DNA from: an uncultured Pelagibacteraceae bacterium
Lineage (GTDB): Bacteria > Pseudomonadota > Alphaproteobacteria > Pelagibacterales > Pelagibacteraceae
Assembly (NCBI GenBank): GCA_902632445.1
Contig: CACPCL010000003.1
Coordinates: 1-64,000 of the forward strand
Direction of reading: 5' to 3'
Length of the DNA stretch: 64,000 nt
Part shown: positions 47,389 to 58,056 of the stretch, in pieces
How the letters are laid out: each line of letters begins with the position of its first letter
Position numbering within the stretch: the stretch's first letter is position 1
Position numbers and translations under genes: made by a program
Notes under the pieces: generated by a model
The model's database searches: none
Told to the model about the DNA's origin: nothing
What the model saw: the letters and a program-made list of their open reading frames with translations, nothing else

Positions 47389-48685
47389 GTTGTTAAAAAT
47401 TATTTTGCCAAAAAGACTTTTTTATAGAGCTTTAATTATTGTAGCTGCACCAACAATTTTATTACAAATAATAATAACAATTGTTTTTTACGACAGTATA
47501 TGGATTAAAGCTAATAAAAATATAACAAGATCCTTAGTAGCTCAATTGAAGGCTATTCAAGAAGTTTATCAGAATGATAAAAATAATTTAGATTTTTTTA
47601 CCGATAGTTATAAAAATAATTTTAATTTCGAAATAGGTATAACTCAAAATGAATTCCCAGAAATTTCAGGAGAACGAAGATTTAGTCCTATGGATAGATC
47701 GTTAAGAAGAGAACTAAAATCTACTTTTGGAAATAATAATTACTGGTTTAGTACAGTCAAATTTAAAAATGCAGTTGAAATAAAAATTAAATCAGAAGAA
47801 GAGGTGTTAGAGTTCCTTGTTCCAAAAGAGATGGTTTCAACCTCCTCTGTAAGATTATTTGTTTTGTGGACTACTTTACCCTCGTTGTTGTTAATTATAA
47901 TTGCATTAATATTTCTTAAAAACCAAACCAAACCACTAGTAAGATTAGCCAAAGCAGCTGAGAGATTTGGAAAAGGAGATTACGTTAATGATTTTAGACC
48001 ATCGGGTGCGTTAGAAATAAGAAAAGCAGCATACGAATTCGATAGAATGGTAAAAAGAATAAATAGACATCTAAATCAAAGATCTGAAATGCTTTCTGGT
48101 ATAAGTCATGATTTGAGAACTCCATTAACTAGACTCAAACTTCAGCTTGCTATGATAAATCAAAAAGAATTATCTACAAAAATGTCAAAAGACATAGATG
48201 AAATGGAAGATATGCTTAATGATTATCTGCAATTTGCTAAAACTCAATCTCAAGAGACGACTACTAATATAAATTTAGCTGATCTTTTAAAAGAAATAAA
48301 AAACGATTTTTCTGAAAAAAATTTGGAAATTTCTAATTCAGAAAAAATTAACCTTCAAGGCAGAGTTTCTTCACTTAAAAGATCTTTTGAAAATATTATA
48401 AATAATGGTCTTACATATGGAAATAAAGTATTAATTAATGTTCAAAAAAGTTCAAATCGAGCTCTAATTATTTTTGAAGACGATGGGCCTGGGATACCTG
48501 AAGATCAGTATAAAAATGTATTTAGGCCTTTTTTTAGATTAGATAAAAGTAGAAGCCTCAATCAATCAGGGGTAGGTTTGGGACTCGCCATAGTTGAAGA
48601 TATAATAAATTCCCACGGTGGGAATGTTCAATTAGGAAAGAGTAGATTAAACGGGTTGCAAGTTAAGATTTCTTTACCTTTTTAG
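47369..48685 (+). CDS. EnvZ-like sensor histidine kinase
   Basis: TM segments, HAMP; H-box SGISHDLRTPLTRLKLQL; N-box, DDGPGIPEDQ, GVGLGLAIVEDI. Confidence 0.93.
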   Translation: MFSGLNRLLKIILPKRLFYRALIIVAAPTILLQIIITIVFYDSIWIKANKNITRSLVAQLKAIQEVYQNDKNNLDFFTDSYKNNFNFEIGITQNEFPEISGERRFSPMDRSLRRELKSTFGNNNYWFSTVKFKNAVEIKIKSEEEVLEFLVPKEMVSTSSVRLFVLWTTLPSLLLIIIALIFLKNQTKPLVRLAKAAERFGKGDYVNDFRPSGALEIRKAAYEFDRMVKRINRHLNQRSEMLSGISHDLRTPLTRLKLQLAMINQKELSTKMSKDIDEMEDMLNDYLQFAKTQSQETTTNINLADLLKEIKNDFSEKNLEISNSEKINLQGRVSSLKRSFENIINNGLTYGNKVLINVQKSSNRALIIFEDDGPGIPEDQYKNVFRPFFRLDKSRSLNQSGVGLGLAIVEDIINSHGGNVQLGKSRLNGLQVKISLPF

Positions 48686-48905
48686 ATTTTTTTTTTGTTA
48701 ACTCTTTAATTCTTAAATCTTGCTTTTGAACCAGCTTTTTTAACACTTCAAATTCTTCACGAGTAACTAAGTCTAACTTACCTATTATTTTATCTTTTTT
48801 AAATTTTAAATCTGTAGAAATTTCTTTTTGAATATCTTTTGAGGTTAATATTCCATTTTCTAGAATTGAAGATATTGTTTTAATTATCTTATCTGAATTA
48901 CTCAT
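48663..48905 (-). CDS. ubiK: UbiK-family accessory factor (BMFP domain); start inside ORF 48663..48941
   Basis: LDLVTREEFEVLKKLVQKQDLRIKELTKK; adjacent and divergent to lgt. Confidence 0.75.
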   Translation of the reverse strand: MSNSDKIIKTISSILENGILTSKDIQKEISTDLKFKKDKIIGKLDLVTREEFEVLKKLVQKQDLRIKELTKKKSKKVKKS

Positions 48906-48958
48906 GAATATAATCATATTTGATAGAATTATTAATTTCAATTATGTTATAAGAAAAT

Positions 48959-49753
48959 ATGTATACCCATAATTTAGATCCTGTACTTTTAAGCTTGGGC
49001 TTTTTAGAGGTAAGATGGTATTCACTCGCCTATATTTTTGGCATTATTATAGGTTGGTGGCTAGGAAAAAAGATAATAGTCAAACGTTTTGATAAAATTG
49101 GTCAAAAATTTAACCTGATAGAATTTGATAATTTAATTACCTATCTAATTATATCAATGATATTAGGAGGAAGAATTGGTTACGTTTTTTTTTACAACAT
49201 TGAATATTATATCTCAAATCCTGTTGATATTTTTAAAATTTGGGAGGGAGGCATGTCCTTTCATGGCGCTTTGATTGGAATAATATTTGGAACTTATCTT
49301 TTTTCTATTAAAAAAAAAATTTCAACCTTTTTTTTGCTTGATATAATTGCTTGTGTTTCTCCAATAGGAATATTTTTAGGAAGAATTGCAAATTTTATAA
49401 ATGGTGAACTTGTGGGAAAAATTACAAGTAGTTCATGGGGAGTAATATTTCCAAATATAGACATGATGCCTAGACATCCCTCTCAATTGTATCAAGCATT
49501 TTTTGAGGGAATTATTTTATTTTTAATAATGATAATTATTATTTTTAGAAAAAATTACAAAACAGGAACTTGTTCATATATGTTTTTAATTTGTTATGGC
49601 CTCCTTAGAACAATTTCAGAAAATTTTAGAGAACCTGATATACAGATTGGTTATTTATTTAACTTTTTAAGTATGGGAACATTTTTGAGTATTATAATGA
49701 TAATCTCAGGTATAGTTATTTTTAGTAATTTAAGAAAAAAAAATGCATTCTAA
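48959..49753 (+). CDS. lgt: Prolipoprotein diacylglyceryl transferase
   Basis: LEVRWYSLAYIFGIIIGWW, GGRIGYVFFYN, EGGMSFHGALIG, GRIANFINGELVGK, RHPSQLYQAFFEGI. Confidence 0.97.
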   Translation: MYTHNLDPVLLSLGFLEVRWYSLAYIFGIIIGWWLGKKIIVKRFDKIGQKFNLIEFDNLITYLIISMILGGRIGYVFFYNIEYYISNPVDIFKIWEGGMSFHGALIGIIFGTYLFSIKKKISTFFLLDIIACVSPIGIFLGRIANFINGELVGKITSSSWGVIFPNIDMMPRHPSQLYQAFFEGIILFLIMIIIIFRKNYKTGTCSYMFLICYGLLRTISENFREPDIQIGYLFNFLSMGTFLSIIMIISGIVIFSNLRKKNAF

Positions 49754-50807
49754 TTTAAAGTTTTTTAATAAGTCAAAAACCTTACCCACAGATATTTTTT
49801 TTAAAAATGTTTTATATGATAAATCATTTGGTTATTACTCAACGAAATTACCATTCGGAAAAAAGGGAGATTTTATAACTGCTCCAAAGATCTCAAAACT
49901 TTTTTCAGAAATGATATCTATATGGATAGTCTCAACATGGGAAAAATTTGGCAAACCAAAAAACTTAAACATAATTGAACTTGGACCTGGTGATGGGAGC
50001 TTGATGAAGATTTTAATAGATGTCTTAAAAAACTTTCCCGAGGCAAATTCTTCAATAAATCTATACTTGTACGAAAAAAGTAATTTTCTAAAAAAAATAC
50101 AAAAAAAAAATATTGTAGGGAAAAAAATTAAATGGATTGATAGTTTCAAAAAAATAAAAAAAGGTCCGGTTATTTTCTTTGGAAATGAATTTTTTGATGC
50201 AATACCGATTAAACAATTTAAACGTAAGGGTAAAAACTTATATGAAAAATTTTACTCTATAGATAGAAGAAACAACATTGTTGAGATATATAAAAAAGCT
50301 AATAAAAAAAGTCTTAATCTTATCAAGTCATATAAATCTTTAAAAAATTTGAAATTTTTTGAGTTCCCTGAACTTGGATTCAAAGAAATGGAAAAAATTA
50401 TTGAAAAAATTTCTTCTGTATCTGGATGTATTCTTCTAATAGATTATGGATATTTGAGGCCTGCATCACGAAGTACTCTTCAATCAGTGATGAAGCATAA
50501 AAGAAATGATTTATTAAATAATTTAGGAAAAGCAGATATAACATCTCATGTAAACTTTGGTTTATTAAATGAATTTTTTAAAAAAAAAAACTTGAAAGTC
50601 CAAAAAGTTGTTTCACAAAAATTTTTTTTAGAGAGAATGGGAATTATTAATAGAGCAAATCTATTAAGCAAAAAAATGAATTTCAGAAGTCAATCAAACT
50701 TATTTTTAAGGTTAAAAAGGCTGATAGATCCAGACCAAATGGGAGAATTATTTAAAGTTGTGCTCGGTTATAAATTTAAGCCTGTTAAATTTTTAGGTTT
50801 TAATTAA
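49743..50807 (+). CDS. SAM-dependent methyltransferase, MidA/NDUFAF7 family
   Basis: GDFITAPKISKLFSEMISIWI, NIIELGPGDGSLMKILI, FFGNEFFDAIPIKQF, LLIDYGYLRP. Confidence 0.92.
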   Translation: MHSNLKFFNKSKTLPTDIFFKNVLYDKSFGYYSTKLPFGKKGDFITAPKISKLFSEMISIWIVSTWEKFGKPKNLNIIELGPGDGSLMKILIDVLKNFPEANSSINLYLYEKSNFLKKIQKKNIVGKKIKWIDSFKKIKKGPVIFFGNEFFDAIPIKQFKRKGKNLYEKFYSIDRRNNIVEIYKKANKKSLNLIKSYKSLKNLKFFEFPELGFKEMEKIIEKISSVSGCILLIDYGYLRPASRSTLQSVMKHKRNDLLNNLGKADITSHVNFGLLNEFFKKKNLKVQKVVSQKFFLERMGIINRANLLSKKMNFRSQSNLFLRLKRLIDPDQMGELFKVVLGYKFKPVKFLGFN

Positions 50808-51559
50808 TGTATTACTCAAGAAAACTTAAAAAATTTAAAAAAATTAAACATTGCTTTTTTTCAAGGAAAAAAGGGTTCTCTAACGGGATTTACAAAAGTT
50901 TAAATTGTGGGAGGGGATCTAAAGACAAGAGAAAAAATATTAATAAAAATCTAAATTATGTTTCAAAAAAAATGGGTGTAAAAAACAACAGGCTTTTACT
51001 CATGTATCAAACTCATAGCAATAAGGTAATTATAGTAGATAAAAAGAATTTAAAAAAAGTAATTAAATCTGACGCAATGATAACAAAAGTGAGGGGTATC
51101 GCTTTAGGTGTTGTTACTGCAGATTGTGTTCCGATTTTAATATATGATAATAAAAACGATATAGTTGGTTGTATTCATGCAGGGTGGAAAGGTGCTTTTT
51201 CAAATATAATAAAAAATACAATTAATAAAATAAGAAAACTTAATTCAGGAAACAAGATATATGCGAGTATTGGTCCTTGTATTGGAAAAAAAAATTATGA
51301 GGTTGATATTAATTTTTTTAACAAATTTGTATCTAAATCGCAGAAAAATAAAAGATATTTTCAAAATAAAAATTTAGTTAAAAAAATATTTGACTTAAGA
51401 AGATTCGTTAAAGATAAACTTTTAGAGCATAAAGTGGTCGTTGATCACGTAAATTATGATACTTTTAATGATAGAAATAACTTTTTTAGCTACAGAAGAT
51501 CTCAAAAATTACAAGAAAATGATTACGGGAGGTGTATATCTGTAATAAGTTTAATTTAA
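50807..51559 (+). CDS. pgeF: YfiH/LACC1-family multicopper-like polyphenol oxidase / purine nucleoside phosphorylase
   Basis: HCFFSRKKGFSNGIYKSLNCG, MYQTHSNKV, VVTADCVPILIYD, GCIHAGWKGAFSNI, SIGPCIGKKNYEVD. Confidence 0.93.
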   Translation: MYYSRKLKKFKKIKHCFFSRKKGFSNGIYKSLNCGRGSKDKRKNINKNLNYVSKKMGVKNNRLLLMYQTHSNKVIIVDKKNLKKVIKSDAMITKVRGIALGVVTADCVPILIYDNKNDIVGCIHAGWKGAFSNIIKNTINKIRKLNSGNKIYASIGPCIGKKNYEVDINFFNKFVSKSQKNKRYFQNKNLVKKIFDLRRFVKDKLLEHKVVVDHVNYDTFNDRNNFFSYRRSQKLQENDYGRCISVISLI

Positions 51560-51611
51560 TATGTTTTAATTTGAAAACATCAATAAATAATTGTATAAAT
51601 AATTACACTTC

Positions 51612-52544
51612 ATGAAAATTCTATCTGGAACAAGTAACCTTAAACTAAGCAAGGAAATAGCGAAAAAATTAAAATTGAAGTTAATCAACTCGAATATTAA
51701 AAGATTTGCAGATGGAGAAATATTTATTGAGATAAACGAAAATATAAGAGGCAACAGCGTCTTTGTTGTTCAATCAACCTCGAATCCTGCCAATGATAAT
51801 TTAATGGAACTTTTGCTTGTGATAGACGCATTAAAAAGATCTTCTGCAAAAAATATTACTGCAGTAATTCCCTATTACGGTTATGCAAGACAAGATAGGA
51901 AAGTGGCTCCCAGAACTTCTATATCGGCAAAGGTAGTTGCAAATTTAATTACAAATGCTGGGGCAAGTAGAGTGTTAACAGTTGATTTACATGCTGGGCA
52001 GATCCAAGGGTTTTTTGATATGCCTGTAGATAATTTATACACTACTCCACTTTTTGCAAAATATATAAAAAAAAAATTTAATAACAAAAAATTAATTTGT
52101 GTTTCTCCTGACGTTGGTGGAGTTCAAAGAACTAGAGGGCTAGCTACAAAAATTAAAGCTGACCTAGCTATAATTGACAAAAGAAGACCTAAAGCTGGCC
52201 AATCACAAGTAATGAATATTATAGGAAATGTAAAAGGAAAAACTTGTATAATAGTTGATGATATAATTGATAGCGGCGGTACCATAATTAATGCAGCGAC
52301 TGCCTTAAAAAAAGCGGGAGCTATAGATGTATACGTGTTTATTACTCATGCTGTTCTAAGTGGGGATGCGGCAAAAAAAATCAAAAGTTCAAAAATAAAA
52401 AAACTAATAATTACAGATACAATTGATAATTCTCAAAAAATTAAAAATAACAATAAAATTGAGGTTTTATCAATATCTTCATTGATGTCAGAGGCAATAA
52501 AAAGAATAGCTAACTCTAACTCGGTGTCTGATCTATTTAATTAA
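51612..52544 (+). CDS. prs: Ribose-phosphate pyrophosphokinase
   Basis: RFADGEIFIEINENIRG, VIPYYGYARQDRKVAPRTSISAKVVANLI, DLHAGQIQGFFD, CIIVDDIIDSGGTI. Confidence 0.97.
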   Translation: MKILSGTSNLKLSKEIAKKLKLKLINSNIKRFADGEIFIEINENIRGNSVFVVQSTSNPANDNLMELLLVIDALKRSSAKNITAVIPYYGYARQDRKVAPRTSISAKVVANLITNAGASRVLTVDLHAGQIQGFFDMPVDNLYTTPLFAKYIKKKFNNKKLICVSPDVGGVQRTRGLATKIKADLAIIDKRRPKAGQSQVMNIIGNVKGKTCIIVDDIIDSGGTIINAATALKKAGAIDVYVFITHAVLSGDAAKKIKSSKIKKLIITDTIDNSQKIKNNNKIEVLSISSLMSEAIKRIANSNSVSDLFN

Positions 52545-52547
52545 TAC

Positions 52548-52576
52548 TTGTTTTGATTGAGATCATAGGTTATATA
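52548..52576 (+). promoter_or_regulatory. Predicted promoter upstream of rplY
   Basis: TTGTTT, 17-nt spacer, TATATA, 17 bp upstream of the rplY start codon. Confidence 0.35.
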
Positions 52577-52593
52577 CCTTTTCCAATAATATT

Positions 52594-53346
52594 ATGAGTG
52601 ACTTAAAAGCAACAAAAAGAGAAAATATTTCCTCTGGTTCTAATAGCAAATTACGTTCTGAAGGGTTAATACCAGCCATATTGTATGGAGGCAAAGATCC
52701 AAATAAAAATATTTCGGTAAGTAAAAAAGATATATCAAATATTATCTACTCAGAAACTTTTATGTCAAAAGTTTTAGAATTAGAAATAGATGGTAAAAAA
52801 GAAAAAGTTATTCCTAGAGATGTAGCTTTCCACGTTGTTTCAGAAGAACCCATTCATATAGATTTCATGAGAATTGTAACAGGTAAAAAAATCATTTTAG
52901 AAATTCCTGTTAAATTTATAAATCATCCTGAGTCGCCAGGTTTAAAAAGGGGTGGAGTATTGAATATCGTGAGAAGAAAAGTTGAACTTAAATGTCCTGC
53001 TGAAAACATTCCTAATGAAATTGTTGTAGATCTTGCGGGAACAGATATAGGAACAAGTATTAAAATTTCCTCTGTTAAACTTCCTGAGAATGTTATTCCA
53101 ACGATCACTGACCGTGATTTTGTCGTAGCAACTGTAGCTGCTCCAACGGTAATTAAAGAACCTGAAAAACCTGCTGAAGAGGCTACAGCAGAAGGCGCAG
53201 AAGGAGAACAGCCGGCAGAAGGTGCTGAGGTAACTGCTAAAGATGGAGAAGCTCCTAAGAAAGATGATAAAGCTAAAGAAGGTTCCACGGAAAAGAAACC
53301 TGAAGATAAAAAATCTGCTGAAAAAAAACCTCCTGAGAAAAAATAA
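52594..53346 (+). CDS. rplY: 50S ribosomal protein L25/general stress protein Ctc with charged C-terminal tail
   Basis: LRSEGLIPAILYGGKDPNKNISV, IPRDVAFHVVSEEPIHIDFMRI, VRRKVELKCPAENIPNEIVVDL. Confidence 0.95.
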   Translation: MSDLKATKRENISSGSNSKLRSEGLIPAILYGGKDPNKNISVSKKDISNIIYSETFMSKVLELEIDGKKEKVIPRDVAFHVVSEEPIHIDFMRIVTGKKIILEIPVKFINHPESPGLKRGGVLNIVRRKVELKCPAENIPNEIVVDLAGTDIGTSIKISSVKLPENVIPTITDRDFVVATVAAPTVIKEPEKPAEEATAEGAEGEQPAEGAEVTAKDGEAPKKDDKAKEGSTEKKPEDKKSAEKKPPEKK

Positions 53347-53351
53347 TTGAT

Positions 53352-53924
53352 ATGCTTTTACTTGTCGGATTAGGAAATCCAGGCTCTACTTATACAAATA
53401 CTAGACATAACATTGGTTTCAAAATCATTGATGCGATCAATGTACATTTTAAACTATCAAAACAAAAACCAAAATTTAAGGGATTGCTCACAACTGGAAA
53501 TATAGATGAAAAAAAAATTTATGCTATTAAGCCCTTAACTTTCATGAATAACTCCGGAACTGCTATAAAAGAATTAATTGATTATTTTAAGATAGATGCA
53601 AAAGATGTAATAGTTTTTCATGATGATATGGATATTGATTTTGGAAAAATAAAAGCAAAATTCGGAGGTAGTAGTGCTGGCCACAATGGAATTGAGTCTA
53701 TTGATAAGTTTATTGGAAAGGACTACTCAAGAGTAAGAATTGGAATTGGTCATCCAAAAAAAAAGAAAAAGGTTAACAACCATGTTTTGGAGGATTTTAA
53801 AGAGGATGAAGAGGAAAGAATTAAAGAAATAACTGAAAATATTGTGAAGCAAATTCCAACTCTTATAGATAAAAAAATAGACCTATTTTCTAGTAAAGTA
53901 AATCAAAACCTTAATGGGATTTAA
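53352..53924 (+). CDS. pth: Peptidyl-tRNA hydrolase
   Basis: LLVGLGNPGSTYTNTRHNIGF, KPLTFMNNSG, VFHDDMDIDFGKIKAKFGGSSAGHNG. Confidence 0.97.
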   Translation: MLLLVGLGNPGSTYTNTRHNIGFKIIDAINVHFKLSKQKPKFKGLLTTGNIDEKKIYAIKPLTFMNNSGTAIKELIDYFKIDAKDVIVFHDDMDIDFGKIKAKFGGSSAGHNGIESIDKFIGKDYSRVRIGIGHPKKKKKVNNHVLEDFKEDEEERIKEITENIVKQIPTLIDKKIDLFSSKVNQNLNGI

Positions 53925-54984
53925 ATGCGGAATTGTTGGACTGCCGAACGTCGGTAAGTCGACTTTATTCAACGCTTTAACTGCTTCCAAAAATGCAGAG
54001 GCAGCAAATTTTCCTTTTTGCACAATTGATCCAAATATAGGAGTGGTTGATGTAGTTGATGAAAGACTAGATGCTTTATCAAAATTATCAAATTCAAAAA
54101 AAAAAATTTATACTAATATTACTTTTGTTGATATAGCAGGATTAGTTAAAGGAGCTTCAAAAGGTGAGGGTTTAGGCAATAAGTTTCTCTCACATATAAG
54201 AGAAGTTGATGCAATTATTCATCTGGTGAGGTGTTTTGACTCTGAGAAAATTACTCATGTTAATTCAAAAATAAATCCAGCTGAAGATCTTGAGACTATT
54301 AAAACTGAAATTATTCTATCAGATTTAGATATAGTTCAAAAAAAAATGGAAAAAGGAAAAAAAAAATCTTTAAGTGATAAAGAATTAAAGATATTAGAAG
54401 AAAAACTTAAACAGCTTAATAATGGAGAAGAAGTTAAAATAAATAGTGAAGACGAGGAAAAATTTCTATCTAATATAGGTTTATTAAGTATTAAACCAAA
54501 AATTATTGTTTGTAATGTTGATGAAGAAAATTTGTCAAAGGGAAATAAGTATACTGAACAAGTAAAAGATAAATATAAAAATGAAAAAATTATTAATATT
54601 TGTGCTGATATTGAAGATCAACTTTCCGGATTAGACAAAAGTGAAAGGGCATCTTTTATGCAAGATATTGGTCTAAACAAAACAGGTTTAAATCAACTTA
54701 TTAAAGAAGGATATGATCTTTTAAAGTTAGATACGTTTTTTACATCAGGCCCTGAGGAAAGTAGGGCTTGGACTATTAAAAAAAATACTCTCGCCCCTAA
54801 AGCGGCTAGTGTAATTCACACAGATTTTGAAAAAAATTTTATAAGAGCGGAAGCGGTAACTTGTGAGGATTTTATTAAATTTGGTAGTGCTGAAAAATGT
54901 AAGGAAAATGGAAAATTAAGAATTGAAGGAAAGGACTATGTGGTTAAAGATGGAGATGTATTACACTTCCGTGTCAATCCTTGA
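53914..54984 (+). CDS. ychF: Redox-regulated ATPase YchF
   Basis: [52 protein letters not shown]-terminal TGS domain. Confidence 0.97.
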   Translation: MGFKCGIVGLPNVGKSTLFNALTASKNAEAANFPFCTIDPNIGVVDVVDERLDALSKLSNSKKKIYTNITFVDIAGLVKGASKGEGLGNKFLSHIREVDAIIHLVRCFDSEKITHVNSKINPAEDLETIKTEIILSDLDIVQKKMEKGKKKSLSDKELKILEEKLKQLNNGEEVKINSEDEEKFLSNIGLLSIKPKIIVCNVDEENLSKGNKYTEQVKDKYKNEKIINICADIEDQLSGLDKSERASFMQDIGLNKTGLNQLIKEGYDLLKLDTFFTSGPEESRAWTIKKNTLAPKAASVIHTDFEKNFIRAEAVTCEDFIKFGSAEKCKENGKLRIEGKDYVVKDGDVLHFRVNP

Positions 54985-55743
54985 CCATATTTTTTTCATG
55001 CTTAAGTAAACAAGGATCGTTAGTAAGATAAGATATATAATTACTTTTACACCAGTTCTGTGTCTTTCCTCTAATTCTGGCTCTGCAGCCCAAGCTAAAA
55101 AAGTCGTTACATCTTTAGCCATTTGATCAACAGTGGATTCAGTGCCATCTGCATATTCCACTAGGCCATCCATTAAATTATTTGGCATTTTAATTTTGTT
55201 GCCGGCCATGTATTTATTGTAATAAACACCGTCATCAAGATTAACGCCTGGAGGAGGATCTTCATATCCGACAAGAACTGAATAAATGTAATTAGCTCCT
55301 CCTTTTCTTGCTTTCACTAAAACTGACATGTCAGGCGGATATGCCCCACCATTGGCAGCTGTTGCTGCCTGAACATTTGGGTATGGACTTTTAAATTTAT
55401 CTGAAGGTTTTCCTGGTCGAGTAAACATTTCTCCTTGAGAGTCTGGGCCATCCTCTATTTCAAAACTAGCAGCGATAGCTTTTACTTCCTGTTCTGAAAA
55501 CTCAGGTCCGCCAGGTTCTCCTAGATTTCTATAGCTAAGATATTGCATTGAGTGGCAAGAAGCACAGACTTCTTTATAAACTTGAAAACCTCTTTGTAAT
55601 GATGCTCTATCAAAAGTTCCGGTCAAACCTTTAAAGCTCCAATTCACTTTAATTGGATCAGCCATTTCAGCGCTTTGTAGTGGTCTAAGTAAGATAAGTA
55701 ACAAAAAAGATAAAACGAGTAGTTTTATATTAGACTTTGTCAT
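54961..55743 (-). CDS. petC: Cytochrome c1 of the bc1 complex
   Basis: [19 protein letters not shown], heme-ligand region [10 protein letters not shown]-terminal TM anchor. Confidence 0.95.
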   Translation of the reverse strand: MTKSNIKLLVLSFLLLILLRPLQSAEMADPIKVNWSFKGLTGTFDRASLQRGFQVYKEVCASCHSMQYLSYRNLGEPGGPEFSEQEVKAIAASFEIEDGPDSQGEMFTRPGKPSDKFKSPYPNVQAATAANGGAYPPDMSVLVKARKGGANYIYSVLVGYEDPPPGVNLDDGVYYNKYMAGNKIKMPNNLMDGLVEYADGTESTVDQMAKDVTTFLAWAAEPELEERHRTGVKVIIYLILLTILVYLSMKKIWSRIDTEV

Positions 55744-56989
55744 TAACCTTCCTGGCTATAGATGGTTCTGCTCCCCCAGTTAAAACTGGCTCGGAGATGC
55801 TCATAGGTATCGGATCTGTTTTTTCCAAATAACCGACAACAGGCATAACAACTATGAAATGTAAGAAGTAATAAATAGTTCCTACTCTAGCTAAAACCAA
55901 GTAAATTCCTTCAGCTGGCATCGCACCAACATAACCAAGCATTAAAACGTCTATAACTAATATCCAGAAAAATTGTCTGTATATAGGTCTGAAAACTGCA
56001 GATCTCACTTTTGATGTGTCTAACCAAGGTAGCACAAATAAAATAAAGATCGCACTAAACATTAAAATTACACCTCCAAGTTTGTCAGGCACCGACCTTA
56101 AAATTGCATAGAAAGGTAATAAATACCATTCAGGCACTATATGTGCAGGAGTAACTAATGGGTTTGCTGGAATATAATTATCTGAGTGTCCTAAAACATT
56201 TGGAGTGAAGAAAACAAACCCAGCAAATATAATCATGAAAACCAAAAGAGCAAATGCGTCTTTAATTGTAATGTACGGGTGAAATGGAACTGTATCTTTA
56301 GATGGTTTCTTTATATCTATACCAACAGGATTATTATTACCAGGAACGTGTAAAGCCCAGATGTGTAAAACTACTAATCCTAAGATTAAAAATGGAATTA
56401 AGTAATGTAAGCTAAAGAACCTATTCAATGTAGGATTATCTACAGAATAAGCTCCCCAGAGCCAAGTTGTAATACTGTCTCCAACTAATGGAATTGCGCT
56501 AAATAAATTTGTTATTACAGTTGCTCCCCAAAAACTCATTTGACCCCAAGGTAGCACGTAGCCCATGAAAGCTGCAGCCATCATTAACAAGTAAATCATA
56601 AGACCAATTATCCAAATAACCTCTCTTGGTGATTTGTAAGATCCATAAAACAAAGATCTGAAAATATGAATATAAACCGCTAAGAAAAACATTGAAGCAC
56701 CATTGCTGTGAATGTATCTTATTAGCCATCCGTAATTAACGTCTCTCATTATGTGTTCTACACTCGCAAAAGCTAAATCTGCATGAGCTACGTAATGCAT
56801 TGCTAAAACAATTCCAGTAACAATTTGAGTAATCAAACAAAAAGTTAAAATTCCTCCAAAAGTCCACCAATAATTTAAATTTTTTGGAGTTGGATAATCT
56901 GTAAGATGTGCTCCAAGAGTAAGCAATGGCAAACGGTCGTTAAACCATTTTCCTGCTTTAGATTTCGGCACGTATTCGTGTTCACTCAT
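55730..56989 (-). CDS. petB: Cytochrome b of the bc1 complex
   Basis: [63 protein letters not shown]. Confidence 0.97.
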   Translation of the reverse strand: MSEHEYVPKSKAGKWFNDRLPLLTLGAHLTDYPTPKNLNYWWTFGGILTFCLITQIVTGIVLAMHYVAHADLAFASVEHIMRDVNYGWLIRYIHSNGASMFFLAVYIHIFRSLFYGSYKSPREVIWIIGLMIYLLMMAAAFMGYVLPWGQMSFWGATVITNLFSAIPLVGDSITTWLWGAYSVDNPTLNRFFSLHYLIPFLILGLVVLHIWALHVPGNNNPVGIDIKKPSKDTVPFHPYITIKDAFALLVFMIIFAGFVFFTPNVLGHSDNYIPANPLVTPAHIVPEWYLLPFYAILRSVPDKLGGVILMFSAIFILFVLPWLDTSKVRSAVFRPIYRQFFWILVIDVLMLGYVGAMPAEGIYLVLARVGTIYYFLHFIVVMPVVGYLEKTDPIPMSISEPVLTGGAEPSIARKVNDKV

Positions 56990-56995
56990 AATTAT

Positions 56996-57517
56996 TTATC
57001 CAATTTTAATTGTATTACTATCAACAAATTCAAACTTTGGTATTTCCATGTTCGTTGGTGCTGGTCCTTTTCTTATCCTGCCTGATACATCGTAATGTGA
57101 ACCATGGCAAGGGCAAAACCAACCGTTAAAATCACCTTTATCTTTCAAAGGCACACATCCAAGATGTGTACAAACTCCTAACATGACTAACCATTCATCC
57201 TTGCCTTCTTTTACTCTATCTTCATCTTTTTGAGGATCAGGCAAATCGTCCAAGTTTACTGATCTGGCCTCTGCTATTTCCTCTGAAGTTCTTCTTTTTA
57301 AGAATACTGGCTTTCCTCTCCACAGAACAGTGATAGATTTGCCAGGTTCTATATTACTAATATCGACTTCTGTCGTTGCTAAGGCTTGTTGGGCTTTGTC
57401 AGGATTCATTTGGTCTATCATCGGCCAAATTACTGCGCCTATCCCAACAGCTCCAACTGTATAACTAGCTGTAAATAAAAAATCTCTTCTATTAACTTTT
57501 TTTTCTTCTTTGCTCAT
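56996..57517 (-). CDS. petA: Rieske iron-sulfur protein
   Basis: Twin-arginine-like RRDFLF; CTHLGCVPL and CPCHGSHYD cluster motifs. Confidence 0.97.
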   Translation of the reverse strand: MSKEEKKVNRRDFLFTASYTVGAVGIGAVIWPMIDQMNPDKAQQALATTEVDISNIEPGKSITVLWRGKPVFLKRRTSEEIAEARSVNLDDLPDPQKDEDRVKEGKDEWLVMLGVCTHLGCVPLKDKGDFNGWFCPCHGSHYDVSGRIRKGPAPTNMEIPKFEFVDSNTIKIG

Positions 57518-57606
57518 TTATGTAAGTGCTTATAATGTAATTATTAAATAAAACCATATTTTAAAAATTTCTAGGGTCAGAATGACACATAAATTAAGCT
57601 CAAATA

Positions 57607-58056
57607 ATGCACATAGTCTTATACAAGCCAGATATCCCACAAAATACAGCTGCAATAATTAGACTGGGTGCCTGCCTAAATCTAAAAATTCACTTAATAG
57701 AGCCATGCGGTTTTAATCTAAACGATAGCAGGTTTAAAAGAGTTGTTATGGATTATAAGGGCTTATGTGAGATTATTCGACACAATGACTTTGAAACTTT
57801 TTTAAAAAAAAATAAAAAATCTAGAATAGTTTTAATGACAACTAAGGCAAAAAAAATATATCATAAGTTTAAATTTAAAAAAAATGATATGCTTTTATTT
57901 GGAAGAGAAAGTGCTGGAGTACCAAAGGAATTGCATCAAATATGTAAGAGTAAAATAAAGATTCCTATGAACAAAAAAACTAGATCTCTTAATGTAGCAA
58001 TGAGTGTTGCGATAGTAGCTGCTGAAGCTTTAAGGCAAAATAATTTACTTAAATGA
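57607..58056 (+). CDS. trmL: tRNA (cytidine(34)-2'-O)-methyltransferase TrmL (SPOUT)
   Basis: VLYKPDIPQNTAAIIRLGACLN, LLFGRESAGVPKEL, KIPMNKKTRSLNVAMSVAIVAAEALRQ. Confidence 0.95.
   Translation: MHIVLYKPDIPQNTAAIIRLGACLNLKIHLIEPCGFNLNDSRFKRVVMDYKGLCEIIRHNDFETFLKKNKKSRIVLMTTKAKKIYHKFKFKKNDMLLFGRESAGVPKELHQICKSKIKIPMNKKTRSLNVAMSVAIVAAEALRQNNLLK

Noticed and set aside
51561-51580. Small hairpin ATGTTTT-aatttg-AAAACAT between pgeF and prs, considered as an intrinsic terminator
   Set aside because: AT-only stem and no U-tract after it; likely chance in this composition.
52923-53288. 121-aa ORF antisense to rplY
   Set aside because: Its S/A/G/P-rich sequence is the mirror of the low-complexity rplY tail; no independent motif.
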